Positions 55,966 to 64,000 of a stretch of 64,000 nt of DNA are shown piece after piece; positions within the stretch are counted from its first letter, which is position 1; every line of letters starts with the position of its first letter. The position numbers and the translations under genes were made by a program. The stretch comes from an uncultured Arthrobacter sp. (GTDB taxonomy: Bacteria > Actinomycetota > Actinomycetes > Actinomycetales > Micrococcaceae). The notes beneath the pieces are model-generated. The model had not been told where the DNA came from. It worked only from the letters and a program-made list of their open reading frames with translations, and did not search any database. Where the stretch lies: assembly GCF_947493765.1 (NCBI RefSeq), contig NZ_CANLSZ010000001.1, positions 556,448 through 620,447 on the forward strand, in the 5' to 3' direction.

Positions 55966-57167
55966 ACCCTGCGCGTCCAGAGCTCCAGGACGCCGGTACC
56001 GTCACCGGTGCCGGCGTCCTGGAGACCCGCCTCCTCGACATGGACCGCGAGACGTTCGCCGGTGAGGTGTGGGGGCGCGCAGCCCTGCTGACCCGCTCGA
56101 CCGGCGACTTCTCCGATCTGCTCTCCGCCGACGCCGTGGACGAGCTCGTCTCACGGCGGGGACTGCGCGCACCGTTCCTCCGCGTCGCCAAGGACGGCAC
56201 CACGCTTCCGGACTCGGCCTTCACCTCCGGTGCGGGGATCGGCGCAACCATCTCCGACCAACTCGACGACACGGCGCTCTGGCGCCGCTTCGCGGACGGA
56301 GCCACCCTCGTGCTCCAGGCGCTGCACCGGACCTGGGAACCGATCGCCGAGTTCAGCGCGCGGCTGGGCGGCGAACTCGGCCACCCGGTCCAGGCGAACG
56401 CCTACGTCACGCCGCCCCAGAACCGCGGCTTCGACGACCACTACGACGTCCACGACGTCTTCGTGCTGCAGATCGAGGGCACGAAGCGCTGGATCATCCA
56501 CGAGCCCGTGCACACCGACCCACTGCGGGACCAGCCGTGGACCGACCGCCGCTCCACGGTGGCGGAGGCCGCCAAGGGCGAGGCGTTCATCGACACGATC
56601 CTCGGACCCGGCGACGTGCTGTACCTGCCCCGGGGGTGGCTGCACGCCGCGCAGGCCCAGGGCGAGGTGTCGATCCATCTCACACTCGGCATCCACAGCT
56701 GGACCCGCTACGCCCTGGCGGAGCAGCTCGCGCAGGCCGCGCTCGCAGAGCTCCGCGACGACCCGGAGATGCGGGCCACGCTGCCGCTCGGCGTCGACGG
56801 TCCCGCTGCTGACCTGGACCTGGTCCGCGAGCGGCTCCGCGCCGCCGTGTCCACGGCGGATTCCGCTCCCCTGTTCCACCGGACCCGGCGCGGTCAGGCC
56901 CGGCCCGCGCCGCTGGGTCCCCTGGCGCAGCTCCGCTCCGTCAGGCAGCTGGGGTCCGCGAGCCTCGTGCGGCTCCGTGACTCGCTGGAGGCACGGCTGG
57001 AGGGCCCACGCCTGACCACCCGCGTGGGCTGGCTGGAGTTCGGCGAGGCGGAACTGCCGTCGGTGCAGCGCCTGCTCGACGGCGAGGTGCACACCGCGGG
57101 AGATCTCGGCGTGGAGCTCGTGGACCGACTGATGCGTGCCGGGGTGCTGATTCCTGCTGACCGGTGA
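55962..57167 (+). CDS. JmjC-type ribosomal-oxygenase-like protein
   Basis: 401 aa cupin-fold 2-oxoglutarate/Fe(II) oxygenase of the YcfD/NO66/MINA53 group. The metal ligands are His160 and Asp162 (DDHYDVHDVF) and His228 (LPRGWLHAAQAQ); GTKRWIIHEPV carries the 2-oxoglutarate Lys region. A winged-helix-like C-terminus follows. Family members hydroxylate ribosomal proteins, so a ribosome target is inferred. The start is TTG 55962, overlapping the stop of the repeat protein, a rare start codon here. Confidence 0.88.
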   Translation: MNPARPELQDAGTVTGAGVLETRLLDMDRETFAGEVWGRAALLTRSTGDFSDLLSADAVDELVSRRGLRAPFLRVAKDGTTLPDSAFTSGAGIGATISDQLDDTALWRRFADGATLVLQALHRTWEPIAEFSARLGGELGHPVQANAYVTPPQNRGFDDHYDVHDVFVLQIEGTKRWIIHEPVHTDPLRDQPWTDRRSTVAEAAKGEAFIDTILGPGDVLYLPRGWLHAAQAQGEVSIHLTLGIHSWTRYALAEQLAQAALAELRDDPEMRATLPLGVDGPAADLDLVRERLRAAVSTADSAPLFHRTRRGQARPAPLGPLAQLRSVRQLGSASLVRLRDSLEARLEGPRLTTRVGWLEFGEAELPSVQRLLDGEVHTAGDLGVELVDRLMRAGVLIPADR

Positions 57168-57177
57168 TGGTGGGGCG

Positions 57178-58074
57178 GTGCCCGGCGCAGTCCGCTTCTT
57201 CTGCTCGAACGCCGCCCGCGAACGGGCCGACCCGATCGCGGGCACGGCACCGCGCGGCCTGGTCTGGATCCTGATCGAGTATCGCGGAGGATGGCCCCCC
57301 AACGGCTTCGACGGCCTCGATCTGGAACCGGGGACGAAGGCGCGGGTGTTCTCGGCTGCGCAGGCCCAGCGGGCACGGATCCTCCTCATGAGGCGTCCCG
57401 GTCGTCGAACGCACGGAGGACCGGGACGCTGGGCCGTCCTGCGTCATGACAGCGCCGGCGCGTACCGCCAGCAGTGGGGTACGTGGGACCGCGACGAGGA
57501 TCTGGCCGGTATCGCCGGCGCACTGGAGCGGCCGGGTGAGCTCGGGCACCCGCCGGTCGTCCTGGTCTGCACGCACGGTCAGCACGACGTCTGCTGCTCG
57601 GTGCGGGGCCGGCCGGTGGCTCGCGCCCTCGGCGAGCGCTGGCCCGAACTGGTGTGGGAGTGCGCGCACGTGGGCGGCGACAGGTTCGCTGCCACCGTGG
57701 TGGTGGCGCCCGACGGCGTCTACTACGGCAATCTCGACGAGGAGGCCGCCGTCGGCGTGGTCGAGGGCCATCTCGCCGACCGCATCGGGGCCGACCACCT
57801 CCGCGGCTACACCGATCTTCCGTCAGCACACCAGGCGGCGATCTGCGGAGCGCTCGGGCACGTCGGTCCGGCCGGCCGCAACGACTACATCGTCGCCGGA
57901 TCCACGCGCGACGGCGATACCTGGCGCGTCCGGTTGACGGGACGGCCGGCTCAGCTGGCCGACATCGAGGTCGAGGTGCAGGCACACCGGACCCCGCCGC
58001 GTCAGCTGACGTGCCGCGGTGCGCAGCCGAGCCCGGCCATCGACTACGAACTGGTGTCGGTCCGGCAGGTGTGA
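57178..58074 (+). CDS. Sucrase/ferredoxin-like family protein
   Basis: 298 aa of the Apd1-like thioredoxin-fold ferredoxin family. Cluster-type cysteines occur in VLVCTHGQHDVCCSVRG and WECAHVGGDRFAAT; VVVAPDGVYYGN is the family strand. An N-terminal FFCSNAA Cys is also conserved. The name is historical and no sucrase activity is implied. GTG 57178 follows the oxygenase by ten bases. Convergent with tsaD, five bases apart. Confidence 0.83.
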   Translation: MPGAVRFFCSNAARERADPIAGTAPRGLVWILIEYRGGWPPNGFDGLDLEPGTKARVFSAAQAQRARILLMRRPGRRTHGGPGRWAVLRHDSAGAYRQQWGTWDRDEDLAGIAGALERPGELGHPPVVLVCTHGQHDVCCSVRGRPVARALGERWPELVWECAHVGGDRFAATVVVAPDGVYYGNLDEEAAVGVVEGHLADRIGADHLRGYTDLPSAHQAAICGALGHVGPAGRNDYIVAGSTRDGDTWRVRLTGRPAQLADIEVEVQAHRTPPRQLTCRGAQPSPAIDYELVSVRQV

Positions 58075-58078
58075 ACCC

Positions 58079-59164
58079 TCAGACCTTCGGCAGGACCACC
58101 GTGGTGACCGGCAGTGACGAGTTCGTCCCGAAGGCGATCCCGCTCGGGCTCCGACCGCTCATCACGAGCTGCGCGCCGAGCGCCGCGACCATGGCGCCGT
58201 TGTCGGTGCACAGCGGGATGGGCGGCACGGTGAGCGTGATCCCCGCCGCCTCGCAGCGTTCCTGCGTCAGCTCGCGCAGGCGCCGGTTCGCGGCGACCCC
58301 ACCGCCGAGCAGCAGCTCGGTGATGCCGTGCTCGGTGCAGGCCAGCACGGCCTTGGACGTGATGATGTCGACCACCGCTTCCTGGAACGACGCCGCGATG
58401 TCGGCGACCGGCACGTCGAGGCCCGCCGCCTCGTACTGCTCCACGGAGCGGGCCACCGCCGTCTTGAGCCCGCTGAAGGACCAGTCGTAGCGGTGCGGAC
58501 CCGGCACCTCCGCCGTGCCCATGTACTTGGGCTGCGAGAGCCCGCGCGGGAAGCGGATGGCCTTCGGGTCGCCCTGGGCCGCGAGCCGGTCGATCGCCGG
58601 ACCACCGGGGTAGCCGAGGCCGAGGATGCGCGCCGTCTTGTCGTAGGCCTCACCGGCGGCGTCGTCGATGGTGGACCCCAGCAGCTCGACGTCGCCCGCG
58701 ATGTCCACCACGCGCAGGATCTCGGTGTGTCCGCCGGAGACGAGCAGTGCGCCGAGCGCCGGAGGGAGACCGTCGGCCGGCGTCCGTCCGATCAGCCCCA
58801 CGCCCACGTGCGCCACGAGATGATTGATGGCGAACAGGGGTTTCCCGGTCGCGACGGCGAGCGCCTTCGCGGCGGCGACGCCCACCATGAGCGCACCCGA
58901 GAGTCCGGGCCCGGCGGTGACGGCGATGGCGTCGATCTCCTCGAGCGAGACGCCGGCGTCCGCCAGCGCGGCCCGCAGCGTCGGCACGAAGGCCTCGAGG
59001 TGCGCGCGCGAGGCGATCTCGGGGATGACGCCGCCGAAGCGCACGTGCTCGTCCATCGACGAGGACACGGTGTTGGTCAGGAGCTGCGTGCCCCGCACGA
59101 TGCCGATACCGGTCTCGTCGCACGAGGACTCGACACCCAGGATCAGGGGCTCTGCCGTGGTCAC
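58079..59164 (-). CDS. tsaD: tRNA N6-adenosine threonylcarbamoyltransferase TsaD
   Basis: 361 aa Kae1/TsaD, transferring threonylcarbamoyl to A37 of tRNAs. [12 protein letters not shown] is the start motif, [10 protein letters not shown] the metal-binding His pair, and [10 protein letters not shown] the nucleotide loop. GTG 59164 overlaps the rimI stop by four bases; the frame open to 60016 is a shadow of tsaB. It ends the alr-tsaE-tsaB-rimI-tsaD operon. Confidence 0.96.
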   Translation of the reverse strand: MTTAEPLILGVESSCDETGIGIVRGTQLLTNTVSSSMDEHVRFGGVIPEIASRAHLEAFVPTLRAALADAGVSLEEIDAIAVTAGPGLSGALMVGVAAAKALAVATGKPLFAINHLVAHVGVGLIGRTPADGLPPALGALLVSGGHTEILRVVDIAGDVELLGSTIDDAAGEAYDKTARILGLGYPGGPAIDRLAAQGDPKAIRFPRGLSQPKYMGTAEVPGPHRYDWSFSGLKTAVARSVEQYEAAGLDVPVADIAASFQEAVVDIITSKAVLACTEHGITELLLGGGVAANRRLRELTQERCEAAGITLTVPPIPLCTDNGAMVAALGAQLVMSGRSPSGIAFGTNSSLPVTTVVLPKV

Positions 59165-59625
59165 GATGACCCTCCCTCCTCCGCCAGCACGAGTTGCATG
59201 ACCCAGGCGTCGACGCCGTCGCGGTAGTACTTCTTCCTCAGGTGGATCTTCCGGAAACCGTAGCGGGCGTAGAGGTCCTGCGCACGGGGGTTGTCGGCGC
59301 GCACCTCGAGCATCACGGTCGTGGCCCCCCTGCGACGCGCCTCGCCGAGCAGCTCGGTGAGCATGGCGCGGCCCATCCCCTGCCCCTCGAAGCGCGGCAG
59401 CACCCCGATGGTCTGGATGTCCGCGGTCGTGTCGATGACCATGAGACCGGCGTAGCCCACCACCTCGCCGTCCACCTCCACCACGATGTAGCGCCGCGTG
59501 TCCGGTTGGAAGAACTCGGAGTAGAACAGTTCGAGCGGCCAGGCGTCGGCGGGGAACAGCTCGTTCTCCAGCCTCCCGATGGTCTCGATTTCCTCGTACG
59601 CGAGGTCCCGCAGCACGAAGCTCAC
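59161..59625 (-). CDS. rimI: Ribosomal-protein-alanine acetyltransferase RimI
   Basis: 154 aa GNAT enzyme acetylating the N-terminus of ribosomal protein S18 in E. coli. The acetyl-CoA loop is [19 protein letters not shown] and [18 protein letters not shown] is typical RimI. GTG 59625 overlaps the tsaB stop by four bases. Lies inside the t6A operon as in most actinobacteria. Confidence 0.93.
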   Translation of the reverse strand: MSFVLRDLAYEEIETIGRLENELFPADAWPLELFYSEFFQPDTRRYIVVEVDGEVVGYAGLMVIDTTADIQTIGVLPRFEGQGMGRAMLTELLGEARRRGATTVMLEVRADNPRAQDLYARYGFRKIHLRKKYYRDGVDAWVMQLVLAEEGGSS

Positions 59626-60302
59626 GCCGTCGCCCGCTTCCGCGGTCCGGGCACCCGGGCATCCGATTCCCGCAGGTACAGCGGCGAGGTGTCGAGCAGT
59701 AACCGGCCCGCGAGGAGCCGGGCGTGGGCGACGCGCCCCAGGGACGCGGCATCGGGGTCCGCCGTCGTGAAGCCGGGCACTCCGTCGAGATCCTCCGGGT
59801 ACAGACCGGCGGCGCGTCCGATGACCGGTCGGCTCCCCGGCAGTCCCGCGGCCGGGCCGACGTGCGGTCCGTCCACCAGCTCCGGCAGCACGGCGCCCTG
59901 CGCGGGGGCACGGTACGCGGCCCAGTAGACCTCGCCACGGCGCGCGTCCGTTCCCACGAGGAACTCCGTGTCCGGCGTGGTGGCGTTGCCGGCCACCGCG
60001 TCGAAGGCCAGGGCATCCAGGCTCATGACGCCGTGCAGTGCCACGTCCCAGGCGAAGCCGAGCGTCCGCGCGGTCACGAGCCCGGCGCGCAGGCCCGTGA
60101 AGGGGCCGGGGCCCACCCCTGCGATGATCGCGTCGAGCTCGGTGCCCGCCACGCCGGCGTCGGCGAGGACCCCCCGCACGGCCGGAGCGAGGACCTCGGC
60201 GTGCGAGCGCGTGTCGGCACTGGCGAACCGGCCGACGACGACGTCGTCGCGCACGAGCGCGACGGTGGCCGCGGCGGAGGTGTCGAGGGCGAGGAGAAGC
60301 AC
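59622..60302 (-). CDS. tsaB: t6A complex protein TsaB
   Basis: 226 aa inactive Kae1-like partner of Tsa[16 protein letters not shown] and [20 protein letters not shown] are the standard motifs. GTG start at 60302, nine bases after tsaE. Confidence 0.93.
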   Translation of the reverse strand: MLLLALDTSAAATVALVRDDVVVGRFASADTRSHAEVLAPAVRGVLADAGVAGTELDAIIAGVGPGPFTGLRAGLVTARTLGFAWDVALHGVMSLDALAFDAVAGNATTPDTEFLVGTDARRGEVYWAAYRAPAQGAVLPELVDGPHVGPAAGLPGSRPVIGRAAGLYPEDLDGVPGFTTADPDAASLGRVAHARLLAGRLLLDTSPLYLRESDARVPGPRKRATA

Positions 60303-60311
60303 CCGGCAATC

Positions 60312-60863
60312 CTAGTCGAGGGACACCGCCGGCGGCCCTCCGCGCCAGCGCTCGCCGAACCCCGCGAGGGTGATGCTGCGCATCTCGTCCTCGCCGTCGT
60401 CGTCGAACGCCGTGACCGGCGCCCCTGCACCTCCGGGCCCCGCGCCGTCCGTGCCCCGCGGGCGGGTGATCTCGATGTGCAGCCTGCTGCTGCTGAGGTG
60501 CTCCACGCGGTCCGTGCCCCACTCCACCACCGTGACGTTGCCGGGCATGGTGGCCTCGAGATCCAGGTCGTCGACGGCTGCGGCGCTCCCCAGGCGGTAC
60601 GCGTCCACGTGGATGAGCCCCGGTCCGTCTCCTGTGGAGGGATGCTGGCGGACGAGGACGAACGTGGGCGAGATGATGCGGTCCAGCACACCCAGACCGA
60701 CGCCCAGGCCCTGCGTGAAGGTGGTCTTGCCCGCGCCGAGTCCTCCTCCGAGGACCACGAGATCACCGCGCCGCAGCGCCGGTGCCAGGCGCCCGGCGAA
60801 GGCCTGCAGCTGCGCTGCCGAGGCGATCTCGTGCACCCGGGTCCACTCAGGCGGGACCGTCAT
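60312..60863 (-). CDS. tsaE: t6A complex ATPase TsaE
   Basis: 183 aa P-loop ATPase supporting the TsaBD complex. Walker A is GGGLGAGKTTF, switch motif SPTFVLVRQHPS, and IHVDAYRL is typical. ATG 60863 has AGGAG upstream and overlaps the end of alr by 17 bases. The C-terminus is longer than in E. coli TsaE, as in other actinobacteria. Confidence 0.93.
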   Translation of the reverse strand: MTVPPEWTRVHEIASAAQLQAFAGRLAPALRRGDLVVLGGGLGAGKTTFTQGLGVGLGVLDRIISPTFVLVRQHPSTGDGPGLIHVDAYRLGSAAAVDDLDLEATMPGNVTVVEWGTDRVEHLSSSRLHIEITRPRGTDGAGPGGAGAPVTAFDDDGEDEMRSITLAGFGERWRGGPPAVSLD

Positions 60864-62019
60864 CGTCCGCTCCTGCCTCGGCGTGGAGGTGGACGCGCTC
60901 CACGCGGTCGCTGATCCGCGTGACGATCTCGTAGTTGATGGTCTGGGCGGCGGCGGCCCAGTCCTCCACGGCCGGGGCGTCACCGCCGCCGAACAACACG
61001 GCGCGCCGCCCCACGGGACTGTCGGGCGTGTCCACGAGCCCGTCGGTCCCGAAGTCGATCACGAGCTGGTCCATGGCGATCCGTCCGACCACCGGATAGA
61101 TCCGTCCACCCACCTGCACGGGTGCCCCGGTCGCGATGCGCGGCACACCGTCCCCGTACCCCACGGGGACGAGGCCGAGGGTCGTGGCCTGGTGTGTGCG
61201 GTAGGCATGGCCGTAGGACACGCCCTGCCCCTTCGGGACCTCCTTGCAGGTGGAGACCGTGGTGCTGAAGGTCATCACGGGCCGCAGGCCGAGATCGGCG
61301 GAGTCCTGATCGGCGAAGGGCGAGAGGCCGTAGATGCCCAGGCCCACACGCACGAGGTCGAAGTGGCAGTCGGGCCGGGAGAACGTGGCCGGCGTATTGG
61401 CCAGGTGCCGCACCTCGACGGCGATCCCCGCACGTTCGGCGGCCGCGACGGCCTCGCGGAACAACTGGACCTGCCGGTCCGTCTCGGGACGGGCCGGTTC
61501 GTCCGCGGTGGCGAGGTGGGAGAAGATCCCGACGACGCGGAGCACGCCCTCGTCCTGGTACCCGACGGCCCGGTGGAGCAGCTCGTCCCACTTCTCGGGC
61601 GGGCAGCCGTTGCGGCCCAGTCCCGTGTCGATCTTGAGATGCACGATCGCGGGTCGTTCGAGCTCACGCGCGGCGGCGACGACGTGCTCGAGCTCCCACC
61701 CGGAGATCCCGAGGTCCAGGCCGTGCTCCACCCCGGCCACGAAATCCGATCGCGGTGTGTGGAGCCAGGCGAGGACCGGCGCCTCGATCCCCGCCCGGCG
61801 CAGGTCCACACCCTCGCTGATGTGGGCGACGCCGAGCCAGGCCGCTCCGGCCTCGAGAGCGGCCCGGGCCACGGGAACCGCGCCGTGCCCGTAGGCGTCG
61901 GCCTTCACCACGGCCATGACACGCGCCGGGTCGGCGATGTCGCGGAGGTGCCGGACGTTGTGCCGCAGGGCATCGAGGTCGATCTCCACAGCGCGCTCGG
62001 GAAAGGTCACCCGCCCCAT
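60847..62019 (-). CDS. alr: Alanine racemase
   Basis: 390 aa PLP enzyme providing D-Ala for peptidoglycan. The cofactor Lys lies in AVVKADAYGHG; the second catalytic Tyr is in GVSYGHAYRT; FDLVRVGLGIYGLSP is conserved. ATG 62019 gives the normal N-terminus. First gene of the alr-t6A operon on the minus strand. Confidence 0.95.
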   Translation of the reverse strand: MGRVTFPERAVEIDLDALRHNVRHLRDIADPARVMAVVKADAYGHGAVPVARAALEAGAAWLGVAHISEGVDLRRAGIEAPVLAWLHTPRSDFVAGVEHGLDLGISGWELEHVVAAARELERPAIVHLKIDTGLGRNGCPPEKWDELLHRAVGYQDEGVLRVVGIFSHLATADEPARPETDRQVQLFREAVAAAERAGIAVEVRHLANTPATFSRPDCHFDLVRVGLGIYGLSPFADQDSADLGLRPVMTFSTTVSTCKEVPKGQGVSYGHAYRTHQATTLGLVPVGYGDGVPRIATGAPVQVGGRIYPVVGRIAMDQLVIDFGTDGLVDTPDSPVGRRAVLFGGGDAPAVEDWAAAAQTINYEIVTRISDRVERVHLHAEAGADDDGPA

Positions 62020-62085
62020 TCTGCCAGCTTGCCGGGGGCCGTGACGGGCTTGCACCTGCGAGCGCCGGCCGCGAGGATCGAAGAC

Positions 62086-62664
62086 GTGTTCGATCCGACG
62101 CTCCCCGGCCCGAGGTGTGTCCTGCCCGGTGACGACGGCATGCCCTGCGACAGCCCGGTGGGGGACGGCCCCTTCGGCCTCTGCGCCGGGCACATCGCGA
62201 TCGTGGCGGAGTGGGCCGATACACAGTGGGGGACGACGGATCTGCTGCCGGGCGCGTGCCGTGCCTGCGGCTCCCGGCTCGGGGTCCGCTATCCCAGCGG
62301 GTGGGTCTGCGCGGCCTGTGAATGGCGCGTGGGCGACGTGCTCGACGACGGCCTCCCTCCCCCGCGCATCGACGTGGTCTACTACCTCGGCTTCCGGGAC
62401 CGGATCAAGATCGGCACGACGGCGAACCCGCGCCGGCGGCTGGGCCGCATCCGGTACGACGAGCTCCTCGCGTTCGAGCGCGGCGACCGGCTCGTCGAAC
62501 GTCGTCGTCACGGGCAGTTCGCCTCCTGCCGGCGCGGCACCTCCGAATGGTTCGACGCCTCGCCGGAACTCTCGGAGCACGTGCGCCGACTCTCCGCGGG
62601 CGTCGACGATCCCTGGGCGCTGTACCTGCGCTGGCTCGGTGAGGCCGCGGCCCTGCGCGGCTGA
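62086..62664 (+). CDS. Zinc-ribbon GIY-YIG nuclease-like protein
   Basis: About 192 aa. The N-terminal third has two cysteine clusters (CVLPGDDGMPCDSPVG and GLCAGH; CRACGSRLGVRYPSGWVC with AACEW), likely zinc sites. The C-terminal half resembles the T5orf172/MUG113 branch of GIY-YIG: VVYYLGFRDRIKIGTTANP, RRRLGRIR and HGQFASCRRGTSEWF. The first motif is degenerate (YYLG for GIY). GTG 62086 has GAGGAT upstream; GTG 62041 is an alternative start. Nuclease activity unproven. Confidence 0.7.
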   Translation: MFDPTLPGPRCVLPGDDGMPCDSPVGDGPFGLCAGHIAIVAEWADTQWGTTDLLPGACRACGSRLGVRYPSGWVCAACEWRVGDVLDDGLPPPRIDVVYYLGFRDRIKIGTTANPRRRLGRIRYDELLAFERGDRLVERRRHGQFASCRRGTSEWFDASPELSEHVRRLSAGVDDPWALYLRWLGEAAALRG

Positions 62665-62725
62665 TCCCTCGGAGCGCGTGCGCTACTGTCGGACATCAGC
62701 GACCCCCGAGGAAGAGAGCCGTGCC

Positions 62726-63058
62726 ATGCAGAAGATGTCCCTCACCGCCCTCGCGCGGAACCAGCTCGACGCGGCACGCACGGGTACCAGCGGCCGCAGT
62801 GCCAGCACCGTGTACGGCGGGCACGAGCGCGTTCTCCGCCAGACCGTGATCGCCCTGCGCGGCGGCTCCGCGCTGGGCGAGCACGGGAACCCCGGCGAGG
62901 CCACCGTGTACGTCCTGAGCGGGCGGGTGCGACTCGTCGCGGCACCGGACGAGTGGGAGGGTTCGGCCGGGGACCTCCTGATCGTGCCCGAGCGCCGTCA
63001 TTCCCTGGAGGCCGACGAGGATTCTGTGGTCCTGCTGTCGGTGGCCAAGCGAGCCTGA
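62726..63058 (+). CDS. Small cupin-domain protein
   Basis: 110 aa single cupin. GGSALGEHGNPGEATVYVLSG is shortened to the metal-type loop GEHGNPGEATVYVLSGRVRL, and GDLLIVPERRHSLEADED carries the second motif with His. ATG 62726 with GAGGAAGAG upstream. May bind a metal or small molecule; function unknown. Confidence 0.8.
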   Translation: MQKMSLTALARNQLDAARTGTSGRSASTVYGGHERVLRQTVIALRGGSALGEHGNPGEATVYVLSGRVRLVAAPDEWEGSAGDLLIVPERRHSLEADEDSVVLLSVAKRA

Positions 63059-63102
63059 CACCCCGACGGCCGGGAGTCCCGGCCGTCAGCGGCGCGGCAG
63101 GC

Positions 63103-63760
63103 TCAGGCCTTCAGGGCAGCGGCCCAGAGATTGATGTCGGACTCGACGGCGAACTCGTCGATGGCCCGCAGTTCCTCCTCGGTGAAGTCGAGCTGCCGTG
63201 CCGCGGTCAGACTGTCCTCGAGCTGACGGACACTCGAGGCGCCGATCAGCGCCGAGGTCACGGGCGTCCCCTTCGTCTGCTCGCGCAGGACCCAGGCGAT
63301 GGCCAGCTGCGCCAGACTCTGGCCGCGGTTCTCCGCGATACCGTTCAGCCCGCGGACGCGGTCGAGATTGTCCTGGGACAGGTGGTCCTCGGAGAGGGAC
63401 GTGCCGGCGGCGGCACGCGAGTCCTCCGGGACGCCGTGCAGGTACTTGTCGGTCAGCAGGCCCTGCGCCAGCGGCGAGAAGGCGATCGATCCGGCGCCGA
63501 CCCGCTCGAGTGCCTCGAACAGATTCGGCTCACCGTTCTCCGTCCAGCGGTTGAGCATCGAGTAGGAGGGCTGGTGGATCAGCAGCGGTGTGCCGAGATC
63601 CGCGAGGATCGCCGCTGCCTCCAGGGTGCGCTCCGGTGAGTAGGAGGAGATGCCCGCGTACAGGGCACGCCCGGACCGCACCGCCGTGTCCAGGGCCCCC
63701 ATCGTCTCCTCCAGCGGAGTGCCGGGATCGGGCCGGTGGCTGTAGAAGATGTCGACGTAG
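63103..63760 (-). pseudogene. Aldo/keto reductase gene cut by an insertion sequence
   Basis: C-terminal two thirds of a YghZ/Kv-beta-like aldo/keto reductase: YVDIFYSHRPDPGTPLEETM, ALYAGISSYSPE, SIAFSPLAQGLLTDKYL and GASSVRQLEDS. The coding frame stops at position 63760 where IS sequence begins; the N-terminal part with the catalytic Tyr and Lys is not present. It may lie beyond the element. Confidence 0.87.
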
Positions 63761-64000
63761 GGCGTGTCTCCTAACCTTTTGGTGGGATGAACGAGATGAT
63801 TGTGGAATGTCGCGTACTCGTAGTCTTTCGGATGTCGCGTGGGGCCGTTTGGAGCCGTTGATGCCGGTTGCTGCCCGGGCCGGGGGTCGTCCGTTCCAGG
63901 ATCATCGGCGGGTGCTCGAGGGAATCATCTGGCGGTTTCGGACCGGGTCGCCGTGGCGTGATCTTCCGGCGGAGTTCGGGCCCTGGCAGACCGCGTGGAA
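63761..64000 (+). mobile_element. IS5-like insertion sequence, left end (truncated by window)
   Basis: Begins GGCGTGTCTCCTAACCTTTT directly at the break in the reductase gene, an end sequence typical of IS5-family (IS427-group) elements, followed by a transposase start 46 bases later. The right end and target duplication are outside the window. Confidence 0.82.
63807..64000 (+). CDS. IS5 family transposase (5' part)
   Basis: 64 residues of the N-terminal DUF4096-type domain: VAWGRLEPLMP, RPFQDHRRVLEGIIWRFRTG and SPWRDLPAEFGPWQTAW. In IS427-type elements a second frame often follows by -1 frameshifting, but this lies outside. Codon use differs from neighbours (more T-ending codons). Confidence 0.88.
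   Translation, partial: MSRTRSLSDVAWGRLEPLMPVAARAGGRPFQDHRRVLEGIIWRFRTGSPWRDLPAEFGPWQTAW

Noticed and set aside
59165..60016. Extending tsaD upstream to 60016
   Set aside because: The extra part lies over rimI and tsaB and shows no TsaD similarity; the GTGA overlap fixes the start.

Overview
The window is a chromosomal segment of a very GC-rich actinobacterium. The best fit is Micrococcales, family Micrococcaceae (Arthrobacter-like). The evidence is the codon use, the GMP locus guaA/guaB3/guaB, the HrcA/CIRCE-controlled groES-groL pair with a His-rich GroEL tail, a SepX/GlpR-type divisome protein next to galU, the alr-tsaE-tsaB-rimI-tsaD operon, amylosucrase, and frequent starts that look leaderless (TANNNT 6-7 nt before ATG/GTG). 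No rRNA, tRNA or CRISPR array was seen. Genus is inference.

Layout. 1-5.4 kb: partial PPK2 polyphosphate kinase, an AlaA-type aminotransferase and a four-gene OpuC/ProVWXZ-type osmoprotectant importer ending in a long hairpin. 5.7-8.5 kb: an MFS exporter divergent from an Lrp/AsnC regulator that overlaps an AlaX tRNA-editing gene. 8.5-12.6 kb: galU, rimJ-like acetyltransferase, sepX/glpR and an APH-fold kinase on the minus strand, divergent from 5-FTHF cyclo-ligase, FmdB and SAF genes. 14.5-18.6 kb: one giant Upf1-like helicase/REase-fold gene with degenerate ATPase motifs. 18.6-30.6 kb: guaA, DUF3817, SURF1, a heterodimeric ABC exporter, a lone EIIA, guaB3, a second ABC exporter and guaB. 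30.9-33.6 kb: RNase J and VanW. 33.8-34.4 kb: a 12-copy array of imperfect palindromes in a non-coding convergent gap. 34.5-36.7 kb: groES-groL with two CIRCE operators. 36.8-46.5 kb: THUMP-like methyltransferase, HAD phosphatase, YbaK, GNAT, PhzF, APC permease, frameshifted amylosucrase, an AroE-like dehydrogenase and a GCS2-type ligase. 46.5-58.1 kb: a broken membrane protein, VOC, a BLUF photoreceptor, the mannitol PTS operon (mtlA-mtlD, tetR) divergent from ptsI, a maltokinase-cap protein, tandem small paralogues, NTF2-like, a repeat protein coupled to a JmjC-type oxygenase, and a sucrase/ferredoxin-like protein. 58.1-62.0 kb: the tsaD-rimI-tsaB-tsaE-alr operon. 62.0-64.0 kb: a GIY-YIG protein, a cupin, and an aldo/keto reductase cut by an IS5-like element that runs off the end.

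Functional themes. The window combines housekeeping blocks (GMP synthesis, t6A tRNA modification, chaperonin, RNase J, UDP-glucose) with accessory carbon-uptake genes (mannitol PTS with EI), osmoprotection and small stress or sensor genes. Several genes show decay or asymmetry: amylosucrase frameshift, degenerate helicase P-loop, one dead ATP site in the ABC pair, and an IS-broken reductase. Slippage-prone tandem repeats occur in one ribosome-binding region and two reading frames.
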